From Tistrella bauzanensis (lineage in GTDB: Bacteria; Pseudomonadota; Alphaproteobacteria; Tistrellales; Tistrellaceae), in assembly GCF_014636235.1 (NCBI RefSeq), contig NZ_BMDZ01000058.1:1-34652 (forward strand): DNA of 34,652 nucleotides. Reading direction: 5' to 3'. The notes under the pieces were generated by a model, which worked only from the letters and a program-made list of their open reading frames with translations, did no database searches and had not been told where the DNA came from. Shown here in pieces: positions 7,407 to 15,567 of the stretch (positions within the stretch are counted from its first letter, which is position 1; the number at the start of each line of letters is the position of its first letter). A program made the translations under genes and the position numbers.

Positions 7407-8291
7407 TCAGCGCTGGCGGGCGGCGAGCATCAAGGCTTCCTGACGGGCAGCCGCCTCACGCTCGGCCTGTTCCATGGCTGCCCGCTGGCGTTCGGCCTCC
7501 TGGCGCTGCTCCAACATCTGTCGCTCGCGCTCGGCGGCTTTGTCCATTGCCGCGCGCAGTGCATCCGGGTCGCGCACATCGCCACGGGCGATGCGCGCTT
7601 CCTGCATTGCCCGCATCTCGTCGAGCTTGTGGTCCAGCACCTCTTGCTGCCGGGCATGATGTTCGGCGAGTTCCTGGTCCGGCCGGGGCGGGGCGGGAGG
7701 GTCGGCGTCCGGCCGGGCCAGAATGTCGTCGCGGTTCTGCTCGAACGTGTCGAGGCGCTCCACCAGCCGCGCATTCGCGGCCAGCACCTCGGGCGGCAGC
7801 GCGCCCGGCGCGTGGCCCAGCGCTTCGGCGGTCTCGATCAGTTTCGCGGTCGAGGCAGACTCGGCCCAGAGCGCCACCTCGCCAGGTGTGGGCAGGGCCT
7901 CGATCGTGGTCGACACCACCTGCATCGCGGTGGTGTCCAGATGCGCGGCCTGCTCGATCACATTTGACAGCGTCTCATGTCCAATCATGGCAAGCGGATC
8001 GGCTTCCCGTGCCGGCCCGTCGGCGGGGGGGATCCGTTCCTCCAGCCAGGCGGCCCGCTGCGGATCGGTCCGGGCGACATCCATCTCCAGTGCGGCGACC
8101 GCAGTCTCTGCCGCGATTTTCTCGTCGCGCAGCCGGTCGACCTCCGCGGCCCTGGCTGCGCGCCCGGCCTCGTCCGGCGCCAGATCGCGTGCCGTCTCGG
8201 CCTCGCGAAGCGCCTGTGCTGCGCGCTCGGCCTCGGCCAGCTTTTCCTGGTGAGCCTGCCAGACATCACGATACCCGGGATCCCAGGACAT
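7407..8291 (-). CDS. Alanine/glutamate-rich coiled-coil protein, partner of the coupling ATPase
   Basis: No family recognised. The 294-residue protein has no signal peptide or membrane segment. Residues about 12-75 and 205-294 are long heptad-like stretches rich in Ala, Glu, Arg and Gln (for example EKLAEAERAAQALREAE and AERERQMLEQRQEAERQ), predicted coiled coils. Between them is a more globular segment (about 95-190) with a proline-rich linker PPAPPRPDQ. The ATG at 8291 has an excellent ribosome binding site (AAGGAG, 6-7 bases before). It starts 40 bases after the TraG-like gene on the same strand, so the two are probably cotranscribed. A role as substrate adaptor or scaffold for the ATPase is inference from position and shape. 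Confidence 0.85.
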   Translation of the reverse strand: MSWDPGYRDVWQAHQEKLAEAERAAQALREAETARDLAPDEAGRAARAAEVDRLRDEKIAAETAVAALEMDVARTDPQRAAWLEERIPPADGPAREADPLAMIGHETLSNVIEQAAHLDTTAMQVVSTTIEALPTPGEVALWAESASTAKLIETAEALGHAPGALPPEVLAANARLVERLDTFEQNRDDILARPDADPPAPPRPDQELAEHHARQQEVLDHKLDEMRAMQEARIARGDVRDPDALRAAMDKAAERERQMLEQRQEAERQRAAMEQAEREAAARQEALMLAARQR

Positions 8292-8331
8292 GCCGTTCTC
8301 CTTGTCGCCGGTCTGTTCAGATCCTGTCCAT

Positions 8332-10467
8332 TCAGGCCACTGTTTCGCCTGACGGCGCCGTCGGCACGAAGGGGGCGGCACCCATGCGGTCGTGCAGGAT
8401 CTCGTCCTTCCAGGCGAAATCCTTCCGTATCCGGGCGGGGCGGCTGCCCAGGCCAAAAACCACCATCTGCTCTCGGAAGGCGGGACCGGCCAGTTCCGCC
8501 GCCTCGACCACCCGGCGGCGCTGCCCGTCGACCAGACTGTCGGTATAGCCGATCTCTTCCGACAGGCGCTCGGCGAGGCCGTCGGCGCCGGTGGGATTCA
8601 TATAGGCGCGCACCGCGCAGGCGCTCATCATGCCATCGGCATTCTTATAGGCTTCCTGCATCTGACCGACGCTCTGGGCGAACATCCACAACCTGAGCCC
8701 GTATTTGGCGCCGATATTCAGGGCCTCGTCGACCGGTGGCATGGTGCGCAGCCGCGGCAGTTCGTCGAGCATGAACAGGATCGGCGGCGAGCCGCGCGGC
8801 GGGACCGCGCCGGCGGTCAGCATGCGGATGTGCTGGCCGATGAAGACCCGCAGCAGCGACAGATAGGCGTCGACCTCGTTGGGACGCATATAGATATAGA
8901 TTGTGGGATTGCCACCGCCGCGCAGGTCGAGCGGGCTCCAGTCCGAACGCGCGGTCACCCGCGAGATCCGCTCGCCTGCCCAGGCCCCCAGGCTGGAGCG
9001 CGCGGTCTGCAGCACGCTCGACAGCGTCTTCTCGTTCATGCCTTCGAAGGCGTTGGCATGCTGCATCATCACCCGCACGTCGACCGCCATGCGCAGGCCC
9101 ATCAGCATGTTCTGCCAGGCCTCGCCGCCATAGACGATGTCGAGCACCGCATGCATCGGCCGGTTTTCGGGTGTGTTGGCATAGCAGATATGGGCGATGG
9201 CCGCGGTCAGCACGGTCCGCGCCTCGTTCTCCCAGAAGAGATCGCTTGCGTTCGACGGCACGATCATCATCTCGGCGAGGAGCTTTGAATCCTCCCAGAT
9301 ATAATCGGGCTGGCTGCGCACGAAACTGAGCGGATTGTAGCAATGGCTGCTCTCGGGTTCGAGCGGGCTGAATTTCCAGACCGGCCCGACATTCTCGGCC
9401 CGCCACCGGCTGGTGGTCTCGTAGATGTCGCCCGAGATGTCGAGCACAACGGCCGGACCCGTCCAGGTCAGCAGGTTCGGGAAGACGTGGCATTGGGTCT
9501 TGCCCGAGCGCGGCGGGGCGATGGTGATCATCGAGCCCTCGCCGGAATAGGTCAGCGGCTGGCCGTTGGGGAAGCTGCCGATATGCAGCACATGCGGCGA
9601 CTGGGGCGCGAAGATGGTCTCGGTCACCTGTTCGGGCTTCAGCCAGCCCTGGCCGCCCGGCGCCAGACGATCCGACGCGTCTGCCACCACCTGGCCGAGT
9701 GCCGCGGGCAATGCACCGACCCGGCGCTTCTCGGTCAGATGATTGTTGATGGCCGACACCACCCGGTCGACGCTGCCACCCTTGTGCTCGATGGCAAAGG
9801 CGACAGGCCGTTCGGCGTCGATGTTCTGATACTGGCTGCGGCCACTTTCACCCTTGCCGTCGCCCCAGATCAGTGCCGTGCGCCAGAAGCGATAAAGGTC
9901 TTCCTCCCCGTCGGCGGCGCTGTTGAGCAGTTCGACGATCCGGAGGTATTCGCGCTCGCGGTTATCCATCACCGCCAGATTGCGCTTCACGCTGAAGCCG
10001 ACGTAGTGGGTTGTTTTCTCCGGGCCGGACCATGTGTCCCAGGTGAGGAACTTCACCGCTTCGAGCGTTTCGGTGCGTTCGGCGAACATCGCCTCGATCC
10101 GTACCGCCCGGCTGTCGTGATTGGGGCCAAGTGCCGCCAGCCAGGCCCGGTTCGCCTCGATCTCATCCCGCGTCAACTGCTTCTCGCTCTTGTAGACCAT
10201 CTTCCCGCCCTTGTCGGACTTTGAGAGGAAGATCGTGAGCAGTGCCAGGATGCCGAGCAGCGGCATGGCCAGAGACAGGAGGACGGAGACGATCAGGCGG
10301 ATCCGGTAGGTGCGCAGGAAGACCGGCAGATAGGCTCCAAGGGACAGGGTTTCACGTGGCTTGCCGCCCTCGCTGTCGGTCATGCGATACCGGATCGCCA
10401 GAACCACCACCGCGCAGACGAGATAGAGAAGAAGTCCGCCGAACAGCCAGCCGATCAGCCAATCCAT
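8332..10467 (-). CDS. TraG/VirD4-family type IV coupling ATPase, orphan
   Basis: VirD4/TraG proteins are membrane-anchored hexameric ATPases that recruit DNA-protein or protein substrates to a type IV secretion channel. This 711-residue protein has two N-terminal membrane segments (about 4-26 and 58-82), a soluble region of some 200 residues, then the motor: Walker A APPRSGKT (317-324), VVLDISGDIYE (340-350) where relatives usually have a DxKGE box, Walker B ILFMLDELP (563-571), and the AQSxxQ element (597-602). Two ATGs are in tandem; 10467 is preferred because AGGAGG lies 6 bases before it. No relaxase, mating-pore gene or origin of transfer is visible on either side. It may serve a distant secretion system, or a different process. 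Confidence 0.93.
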   Translation of the reverse strand: MDWLIGWLFGGLLLYLVCAVVVLAIRYRMTDSEGGKPRETLSLGAYLPVFLRTYRIRLIVSVLLSLAMPLLGILALLTIFLSKSDKGGKMVYKSEKQLTRDEIEANRAWLAALGPNHDSRAVRIEAMFAERTETLEAVKFLTWDTWSGPEKTTHYVGFSVKRNLAVMDNREREYLRIVELLNSAADGEEDLYRFWRTALIWGDGKGESGRSQYQNIDAERPVAFAIEHKGGSVDRVVSAINNHLTEKRRVGALPAALGQVVADASDRLAPGGQGWLKPEQVTETIFAPQSPHVLHIGSFPNGQPLTYSGEGSMITIAPPRSGKTQCHVFPNLLTWTGPAVVLDISGDIYETTSRWRAENVGPVWKFSPLEPESSHCYNPLSFVRSQPDYIWEDSKLLAEMMIVPSNASDLFWENEARTVLTAAIAHICYANTPENRPMHAVLDIVYGGEAWQNMLMGLRMAVDVRVMMQHANAFEGMNEKTLSSVLQTARSSLGAWAGERISRVTARSDWSPLDLRGGGNPTIYIYMRPNEVDAYLSLLRVFIGQHIRMLTAGAVPPRGSPPILFMLDELPRLRTMPPVDEALNIGAKYGLRLWMFAQSVGQMQEAYKNADGMMSACAVRAYMNPTGADGLAERLSEEIGYTDSLVDGQRRRVVEAAELAGPAFREQMVVFGLGSRPARIRKDFAWKDEILHDRMGAAPFVPTAPSGETVA

Positions 10468-10501
10468 CATACCCCTCCTGATCCGATCCGTATCCGGGTC
10501 A

Positions 10502-10531
10502 ACGATAAGGCATATTGTGCAGTCGCAACAA
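10502..10531 (-). promoter_or_regulatory. Putative promoter of the coupling-ATPase operon
   Basis: On the minus strand, TTGTTG (10531-10526), an 18-base spacer, then TATCGT (10507-10502). Transcription would start about 30 bases before the start codon at 10467. A palindrome lies directly upstream of the -35 element. Confidence 0.4.
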
Positions 10532-10533
10532 GT

Positions 10534-10554
10534 CGGTTTCATGAATAGAAACCG
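10534..10554. promoter_or_regulatory. Inverted repeat, possible operator of the coupling-ATPase operon
   Basis: CGGTTTC (10534-10540), a 7-base spacer, then GAAACCG (10548-10554): a perfect 7-bp inverted repeat with AT-rich surroundings unusual for this window. It sits 2 bases upstream of the predicted -35 box, a position used by activators. There is no U-run, so it is not a terminator. Confidence 0.4.
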
Positions 10555-10673
10555 TATTCCGCGCCGTAATCTGGAAGGAATGTGAGGTGATACATCTCAT
10601 TTCTGCGGGATCGGCGAACCAGGACGAAGCTGCGCCCGCCACCGTGTCAAGTTCCGTCCCGGATATCGGCAGA

Positions 10674-11588
10674 TCAGTGCGTCGAGATGTGTTGCAGGTC
10701 TCGCCGCTGCCGGGGTTGTCGCGGTCTCAGGCCGGCTGTGCGCAGGTCAGGCTGGCCACATAGCGCAACATCAGCTCGCGGTTGGCGGCCCTGTGCCTCG
10801 ACGGTGATGTCGAGATCCTGGCGCAGCGGCAGGCCGGTTTCCAGGTCATAGACATTGTCGGCGATGGCGCGGCTGTCCAGATAGTCATGACTGTCGAGGG
10901 CGACACCCGGGGCGCCCTCGGTGCGCTGGCGATAGCTGCCGCGGACCAGCACGCCGGGATGGCCGTCGACATCCACCATACCGATGACGCTGCGGTGGCT
11001 GTCGGCCGCGGCGGGCCTGCGCAGTGAGGCCCCGGCCCTGGGGGCGCCGGTGAAGATCCGGTCAAGCAGGGCGATCAGCAGCGGCGGTTCGGTCATCGCC
11101 ATCCGCTGGCCGGCTTCAAGGGTGCGGCCATAGACGCCGTCGCCGCCCAGAAACGCCAGATGGGTGGCCGGCATCACCGCCGGGCTGATGCGCGGTGTGG
11201 CCGAGACCGCATCGGCCGGGGTCAGCACCGTCACCCGGCCCTCATCGGGCTGGATCATCGCGGTGGCGGTCTGGTCGTTCAGCGACACGGCCAGCGCGAC
11301 GCGGCCATCGGGTTCGGGATGATAGGCCACACCCATCGGCGCCTGATCGATGGCAACCGAGCGGCCGATCTGCTGGTGGGTGTTCACGTCCAGATCGATC
11401 AGACAGTCGAGGGTCATGTCGTTTTCGGGAGCGGCCAGTCGCACAGCACCCGCCAGTGGCGTGATGTCGGCCGCGTCGGTCAGCCCGCCGTCGCCATCCG
11501 GTCGCCCGGCGCAGGCGGCGAGGCCCAAGGCAAGCATACAGGCGCCGATCCGGCGCGCGGACAAGGGTGGCACGGTCGATGACGGCAT
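10674..11588 (-). CDS. Putative lipoprotein of unknown function, C-terminus probably frameshifted
   Basis: Family not recognised. The ATG at 11588 (GGAG 11 bases before) opens a lipoprotein signal peptide: RRIGACMLALGLAAC with the lipobox cysteine at residue 26. The body looks like a secreted beta-rich domain; MVDVDGHPGVLVRGSY and NVYDLETGLPLRQDLD are its most distinctive parts. After VEAQG, near 10790, the frame changes character to Arg/Gln/Pro-rich sequence ending at 10674. The -1/+2 frame continues sensibly as ANRELMLRYVASLTCAQPA and stops at 10727. One indel in the GGCCGCC run at about 10785-10795 would restore it. It is either a recent mutation or a sequencing error. A start at 11609 is possible but lacks a ribosome binding site. 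Confidence 0.7.
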   Translation of the reverse strand: MPSSTVPPLSARRIGACMLALGLAACAGRPDGDGGLTDAADITPLAGAVRLAAPENDMTLDCLIDLDVNTHQQIGRSVAIDQAPMGVAYHPEPDGRVALAVSLNDQTATAMIQPDEGRVTVLTPADAVSATPRISPAVMPATHLAFLGGDGVYGRTLEAGQRMAMTEPPLLIALLDRIFTGAPRAGASLRRPAAADSHRSVIGMVDVDGHPGVLVRGSYRQRTEGAPGVALDSHDYLDSRAIADNVYDLETGLPLRQDLDITVEAQGRQPRADVALCGQPDLRTAGLRPRQPRQRRDLQHISTH

Positions 11589-11755
11589 CGTCGTCGGATC
11601 TCCGGTCATGAGGCAGGGTCTGACATGTGATCCGGCCCATACACACGCCGCCGGCGCTGCGGGTCAAGAAAAACGAAACCGGCGGGCAGGGGCGAGGGTT
11701 CCGGCTGATCTGCGCGCTTGATCACCGCGCGGCGCCCGGCTATCTTCGGGCCATC

Positions 11756-11830
11756 GCGGGCGTAGTTCAGCGGTAGAACGTCAGCTTCCCAAGCTGAATG
11801 TCGTCGGTTCGATCCCGATCGCCCGCTCCA
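11756..11830 (+). tRNA. tRNA-Gly (anticodon CCC), CCA encoded
   Basis: A complete cloverleaf: acceptor GCGGGCG (11756-11762) pairs with CGCCCGC (11820-11826), discriminator T, then CCA. The anticodon stem TCAGC/GCTGA encloses loop TTCCCAA, so the anticodon is CCC (11788-11790), which reads GGG. The T-loop GTTCGATCC is canonical. A strong terminator follows 9 bases later. Confidence 0.97.
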
Positions 11831-11839
11831 GTTTCCTGT

Positions 11840-11878
11840 GAAAACACCCCGCCAGGGCTACCCTGGCGGGGTGTTTTC
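11840..11878. terminator. Bidirectional terminator between tRNA-Gly and icd
   Basis: A perfect 18-bp stem (11840-11857 and 11861-11878, arm GAAAACACCCCGCCAGGG) with a 3-base loop. The outer ends are AAAA/TTTT, giving a U-run on both strands, so it can end the tRNA transcript and the convergent icd transcript. Confidence 0.92.
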
Positions 11879-11905
11879 GTCTGTATCGGCCAGAAGACCC
11901 GCCGT

Positions 11906-13456
11906 TCAGGCCTCGCCCTGGTCGCGGCTGAAGGCGTCGGCGCCATTGAACGCCGCCAGCTTTTCCACATGCATCCAGCGATAGCGCCGGCCGATCTGGC
12001 CGATCAGCGCCAGCGCCGCCGCATCGTCGAAGCCCTGGTCCGTCTCATGGGGGGCGGCCGCGTCGGACCGGCACAGGAAACGCGCGCGCCAATGCGGGGT
12101 CAGCTCGGTGCGCGCCGCGTCTCCCGGCCAGACGGCGGTGCCGCGATTGGACAGATGCTTCAGCCGGAAGGGCGTCGCCTCGGCCAGTGCTGTCAATTCG
12201 GCGCCAAGGGCCGCCGGATCGCCGTCCTCGACCTCGAAGAACAGATCGAAGCCGGTATCGGCGCGGGTCTCGACCACGAGTCGGTCGGGCAGGGGGGCCG
12301 GGCGGCCGGGCAGGGGCCGGGGGGCTGGCGCATCGGGGGTGGCGGCCGGCGTCACGACCGGCAACTCCGACATATCGATCCGCGCCAGATTGGCGGCCAC
12401 CGCCTCGGCGAAGGCCATGGTCGAGGACGGCGCGACGCCACGGCCACGGGCAAGGTCGCCAGTCAGCACCCGGCCTTCGGTCAGGGTCAGGGCCAGCGCC
12501 GCCTCGATCCGCATGGCCTGTTCGGTCTCACCCAGATGGCGCAGCAGCATCAGCGCCGCCTGAAGAAAGGCGGTGGGGTTGGCGAGGCCGCGCCCGGCGA
12601 TGTCGGGCGCCGATCCGTGCACCGCCTCGAACATCGCGGCATGGTCGCCGATATTGGCGCTGGCGGCCAGGCCAAGCCCGCCGACCAGGCCTGCGGCCAG
12701 ATCCGACAGAATATCGCCGTTCATGTTGGTCATCACCGCGACATCGATCTGTTCCGGCGCCACCACCAGCTTGTGGGCGCAGGCATCGACGATCATGTCA
12801 TCGGCGTTGATGTCGGGATAATCGCGGGCCACCGCCTCGACCGTGCGCTTGAACAGCCCCTCGGTCAGCTTCAGGATATTGGCCTTGTGCACGGCGGTCA
12901 CCCGGCCGCGCCCCTCGCGCCGGGCCAGTTCAAAGGCCGCGCGCGCGATCTTGGCCGATCCGCGCCGGGTGATCAGCTTCAGCGCCTGGGCGGTGTCGGG
13001 AGTCTGCATATGCTCGATGCCGGCATACAGGTCTTCCACGTTCTCGCGCACGATCACCAGATCGATGCCGCGCCCCGAAAACGGCGTGGTCACCCCGGGC
13101 AGTTCCTTCACCGGCCGGATATTGGCATACATCTCGAACAGCTTGCGCAGTGTCACATTGGCGCTTTTGCCGCCATGGCCGACCGGGGTTTCCAGCGGCG
13201 CCTTCAGCACCAGCCGGGTCTGTTCGATCAGGGCGACCGTGTCGGCCGGAACACCGGTGCCGACACCGGCCGCGAACGCCCGCCCACCCGCCACCGCCGG
13301 CTGCCAGGCAATGGGCGCCGCTGCCGCATCGAGGATCAGCCGCACCGCCGCCGAAATCTCGGGGCCGATGCCGTCGCCCTCGATCAGCACCACGCTGTGG
13401 GTGACGGGGCGGGCAGGGCTGGCGGGCTTCACGGGCTCGGTGGTGACGGGCGACAT
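11906..13456 (-). CDS. icd: NADP-dependent isocitrate dehydrogenase, long form with C-terminal domain
   Basis: Oxidatively decarboxylates isocitrate to 2-oxoglutarate in the TCA cycle; a cytosolic homodimer. In the 516-residue product, substrate residues are visible as S98, N100 and R104 in GGKSANVTLRK, R114 in ANIRPVKE, R137 and Y144 in IVRENVEDLYAGIE, K191 in VHKANI, and the metal aspartates D248/D252 in MNGDILSD. The nucleotide loop is EAVHGSAPDIAG (278-289). After about residue 375 there is a Pro-rich linker and an extra domain of about 130 residues, as in the Thermus/Rickettsia-type enzymes and unlike the roughly 400-residue E. coli form. The ATG at 13456 follows GGAGA by 8 bases; the longer frame to 13603 is not conserved-looking. 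The gene is monocistronic. Confidence 0.95.
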   Translation of the reverse strand: MSPVTTEPVKPASPARPVTHSVVLIEGDGIGPEISAAVRLILDAAAAPIAWQPAVAGGRAFAAGVGTGVPADTVALIEQTRLVLKAPLETPVGHGGKSANVTLRKLFEMYANIRPVKELPGVTTPFSGRGIDLVIVRENVEDLYAGIEHMQTPDTAQALKLITRRGSAKIARAAFELARREGRGRVTAVHKANILKLTEGLFKRTVEAVARDYPDINADDMIVDACAHKLVVAPEQIDVAVMTNMNGDILSDLAAGLVGGLGLAASANIGDHAAMFEAVHGSAPDIAGRGLANPTAFLQAALMLLRHLGETEQAMRIEAALALTLTEGRVLTGDLARGRGVAPSSTMAFAEAVAANLARIDMSELPVVTPAATPDAPAPRPLPGRPAPLPDRLVVETRADTGFDLFFEVEDGDPAALGAELTALAEATPFRLKHLSNRGTAVWPGDAARTELTPHWRARFLCRSDAAAPHETDQGFDDAAALALIGQIGRRYRWMHVEKLAAFNGADAFSRDQGEA

Positions 13457-13903
13457 GTCCGGGATCTCCAGAAAAGGTGAACGGGCCGGGTTGTGCGTGT
13501 GGCGGTGCTGTGCGGGCGGGGCGGCACGCGCCTGCGCGGCATTTGGGCAGACCATGAGGCTTTGTAAAGCCACTTCAAATGCGGTTTGACGTCGCGCCAC
13601 CAAAGTTGGGGGGGCACAGCGCCAGGGGCGGCACTGAGTGTGAGGGCTACCAGCCGATATTGCAGTGCGGACGGTTACAAACCGTGGATCGGCCAGATGT
13701 CGTCCTGGATTCCCGATTGTCGTGCAGGGTCAAGTTGCGGTGCGGCATAGGGGGGAAGCTTGTCGTCATAAGGGTCGCGACAGCGGCCGGGCGCCGGGCT
13801 GGGGAGCCTGCCGCCCGCCCCCGTCGCACAACGACCCGTCCATGGGTGCGCAGGCCCCACCGGGGGAGCCGGAGGCCCGCGTACCGGACGACAAGGGGGT
13901 CTC
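13457..13903. other. Intergenic region between icd and the amine permease
   Basis: This 447-bp divergent gap must hold the promoters of icd and the permease. I see no gene in it. The one clear element is the 15-bp palindrome ACGGTT-ACA-AACCGT at 13671-13685, a possible operator. No convincing -35/-10 pair was found for either gene. Confidence 0.5.
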
Positions 13904-15430
13904 ATGTCCATCGCAACCGAAGCCGGCGCAGCCAAAACCGGCGGTGCCGGCACACCGGATGTCAGCGCCGTTGCGGCACCGGGCGGCCGCCTGCGCCGCG
14001 ATGCCGTCGGCGTGCCGCATATCGTGTTCTTCGTGCTGGCCGCCGCCGCACCGCTGACCGCCGTGGTCGGCGCCTCGCCCGCGGCCTTCGCCTTCGGCAA
14101 CGGCGCCGGTGTTGCCGGCACCTATCTGCTGGTAGGCGCGCTGTATCTGCTGTTCAGCGTGGGCTTCACCACCATGAACCGCTTCGTGGGCTCGGCGGGC
14201 GGATTCTATCCGTTCATCGCCCATGGCCTGGGCAAGCCCGTGGGGGTGGGCGGGGCACTGATCGCGCTCGCCACCTATAACGCCATCGACATCGCGGTCT
14301 ATGGGCTGTTCGGCTTCTTCATGGCCGATATCGCCGCCCAGTCGGGCATCGCGGTGCCGTGGTGGGCGTTCGCGGGTGCGCTGGGCCTTGCGGTCTATGT
14401 CTGCGGGGTGCGCAAGATCGAATTCAGCGGCAAGCTGCTCGGCATCTGCATGCTCGCGGAAATCGCCATTCTGCTGGTGCTGGATCTGGCGATCGTGGCC
14501 GCCGGCATCGGTGGTGGTGGCGTGGCGGGCGGCGCGGTGCCCGAGGGGTTGACCATTGTGCCGTTCACGCCTTCGGCCATCTTCGCCGACGGTCTCGGCA
14601 TCGGGCTGGTGTTCGTGGTCGCCTCGTTCATCGGCTTCGAGGCGACGGTGATCTTCGGCGAGGAAGCCCGCAACCCCAAGCGCACCATTCCCGTCGCCAC
14701 CTATGTGGCGGTGATCGTGGTCGCCTGCTTCTATGCCTTCTCGACCTGGGCGATCACCCAGTATTACGGCCCCTCGGCGATCGCGGCCGTGTCGGCGGAA
14801 CACACCGCCACCCTGTTCTTCGATGCCTCCGACGCGCTGCTCGGCCCATCGGTGACCCTGGTCATGAACGTGCTGCTGATCACCAGCCTGTTCGCCTGCG
14901 CGCTGTCGTTCCACAACACCATCAACCGCTATTTCTTCGCGATCGGCCGCGAGGGGCTGGCCTGGACGGGCCTTGCCGCCACCCATCGTGATCACCAGTC
15001 TCCTCATGTGGCGGGGAAGGTGCAGACCGGGCTGGCGCTGGGGGCGGTGGCGCTGTTCGCGTTGACCGGCCTCGACCCCTTCGCGATCGTCTTCGCCTGG
15101 ATGAGCACCTTCGCCAGCATCGGCATTCTGGTGATCCAGATCCTGGTGTCGCTGGCGGTGCTGGGCTTCTTCCGCGCCGACAGCCGCGGCGTCGGCCTCT
15201 GGCACCGGCTGGTGGCGCCGGCGCTGGCGATGCTGGGCCTGGGCATCTGCCTGATCCTGGTGATCAGCAATGTCGAGCTGGTCAGCGGCTCGGATTCGAT
15301 GATCGTGGCCGGTTTCCCGCTGATCATCGCCGCCATCGGTCTGGCGGGCGCCGGCATCGCGCTTCGCCTGCGCCACCGCCGCCCCGCAGTCTATCAGAGC
15401 ATCGGCCGGGCCTTCGAGGAGGTCGCCTGA
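13904..15430 (+). CDS. APC-superfamily amino acid/amine permease
   Basis: A 508-residue inner-membrane permease of the amino acid-polyamine-organocation superfamily, with about 12 hydrophobic segments. The N-terminal VFFVLAAAAPLTAVVGASP is the substrate-binding TM1 with its unwound Gly-rich part. The TM6 region GFEATVIFGEEARNPKRTIP (20 residues) is the best family marker. The start follows a purine-rich AAGGGGG by a few bases. The next gene downstream is a copper amine oxidase, which suggests that the substrate is a primary amine or an amino acid-derived amine; this is inference from context. The opposite-strand long frame is a codon-bias shadow. Confidence 0.93.
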   Translation: MSIATEAGAAKTGGAGTPDVSAVAAPGGRLRRDAVGVPHIVFFVLAAAAPLTAVVGASPAAFAFGNGAGVAGTYLLVGALYLLFSVGFTTMNRFVGSAGGFYPFIAHGLGKPVGVGGALIALATYNAIDIAVYGLFGFFMADIAAQSGIAVPWWAFAGALGLAVYVCGVRKIEFSGKLLGICMLAEIAILLVLDLAIVAAGIGGGGVAGGAVPEGLTIVPFTPSAIFADGLGIGLVFVVASFIGFEATVIFGEEARNPKRTIPVATYVAVIVVACFYAFSTWAITQYYGPSAIAAVSAEHTATLFFDASDALLGPSVTLVMNVLLITSLFACALSFHNTINRYFFAIGREGLAWTGLAATHRDHQSPHVAGKVQTGLALGAVALFALTGLDPFAIVFAWMSTFASIGILVIQILVSLAVLGFFRADSRGVGLWHRLVAPALAMLGLGICLILVISNVELVSGSDSMIVAGFPLIIAAIGLAGAGIALRLRHRRPAVYQSIGRAFEEVA

Positions 15431-15480
15431 CCTTCCCTCCCCACCCATACCCCCGCCTGCCCCCGCCCCCTGCCCTCCGT

Positions 15481-15550
15481 TTCCGTTACCCGCCCCCCGC
15501 TTCCGTTACCCGCCCCCCGCTTCCGTTACCCGCCCCCCGCTTCCGTTACC
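15481..15550 (+). repeat. Tandem direct repeat, 20-bp unit, 3.5 copies
   Basis: The unit ttccgttacccgccccccgc occurs three times exactly (15481-15500, 15501-15520, 15521-15540) followed by a half copy (15541-15550). It fills the space between the permease stop codon and the ribosome binding site of the amine oxidase gene. Copy number could change by slippage and alter the spacing within the operon. Confidence 0.97.
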
Positions 15551-15567
15551 TGAAGGAGTTTCCCTCC

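Noticed and set aside
11756-11830. tRNA-Gly as an attachment site of an integrated element
   Set aside because: The 3' end is followed by a terminator and icd, no duplicated tRNA tail was found and no integrase gene is near.
13766-15448. A 560-residue minus-strand frame opposite the permease
   Set aside because: His/Gln/Asp-rich composition with no motif, mirrored from the hydrophobic permease codons.
15481-15550. CRISPR-like array
   Set aside because: The 20-bp units are directly adjacent with no spacers, and no cas genes are present.
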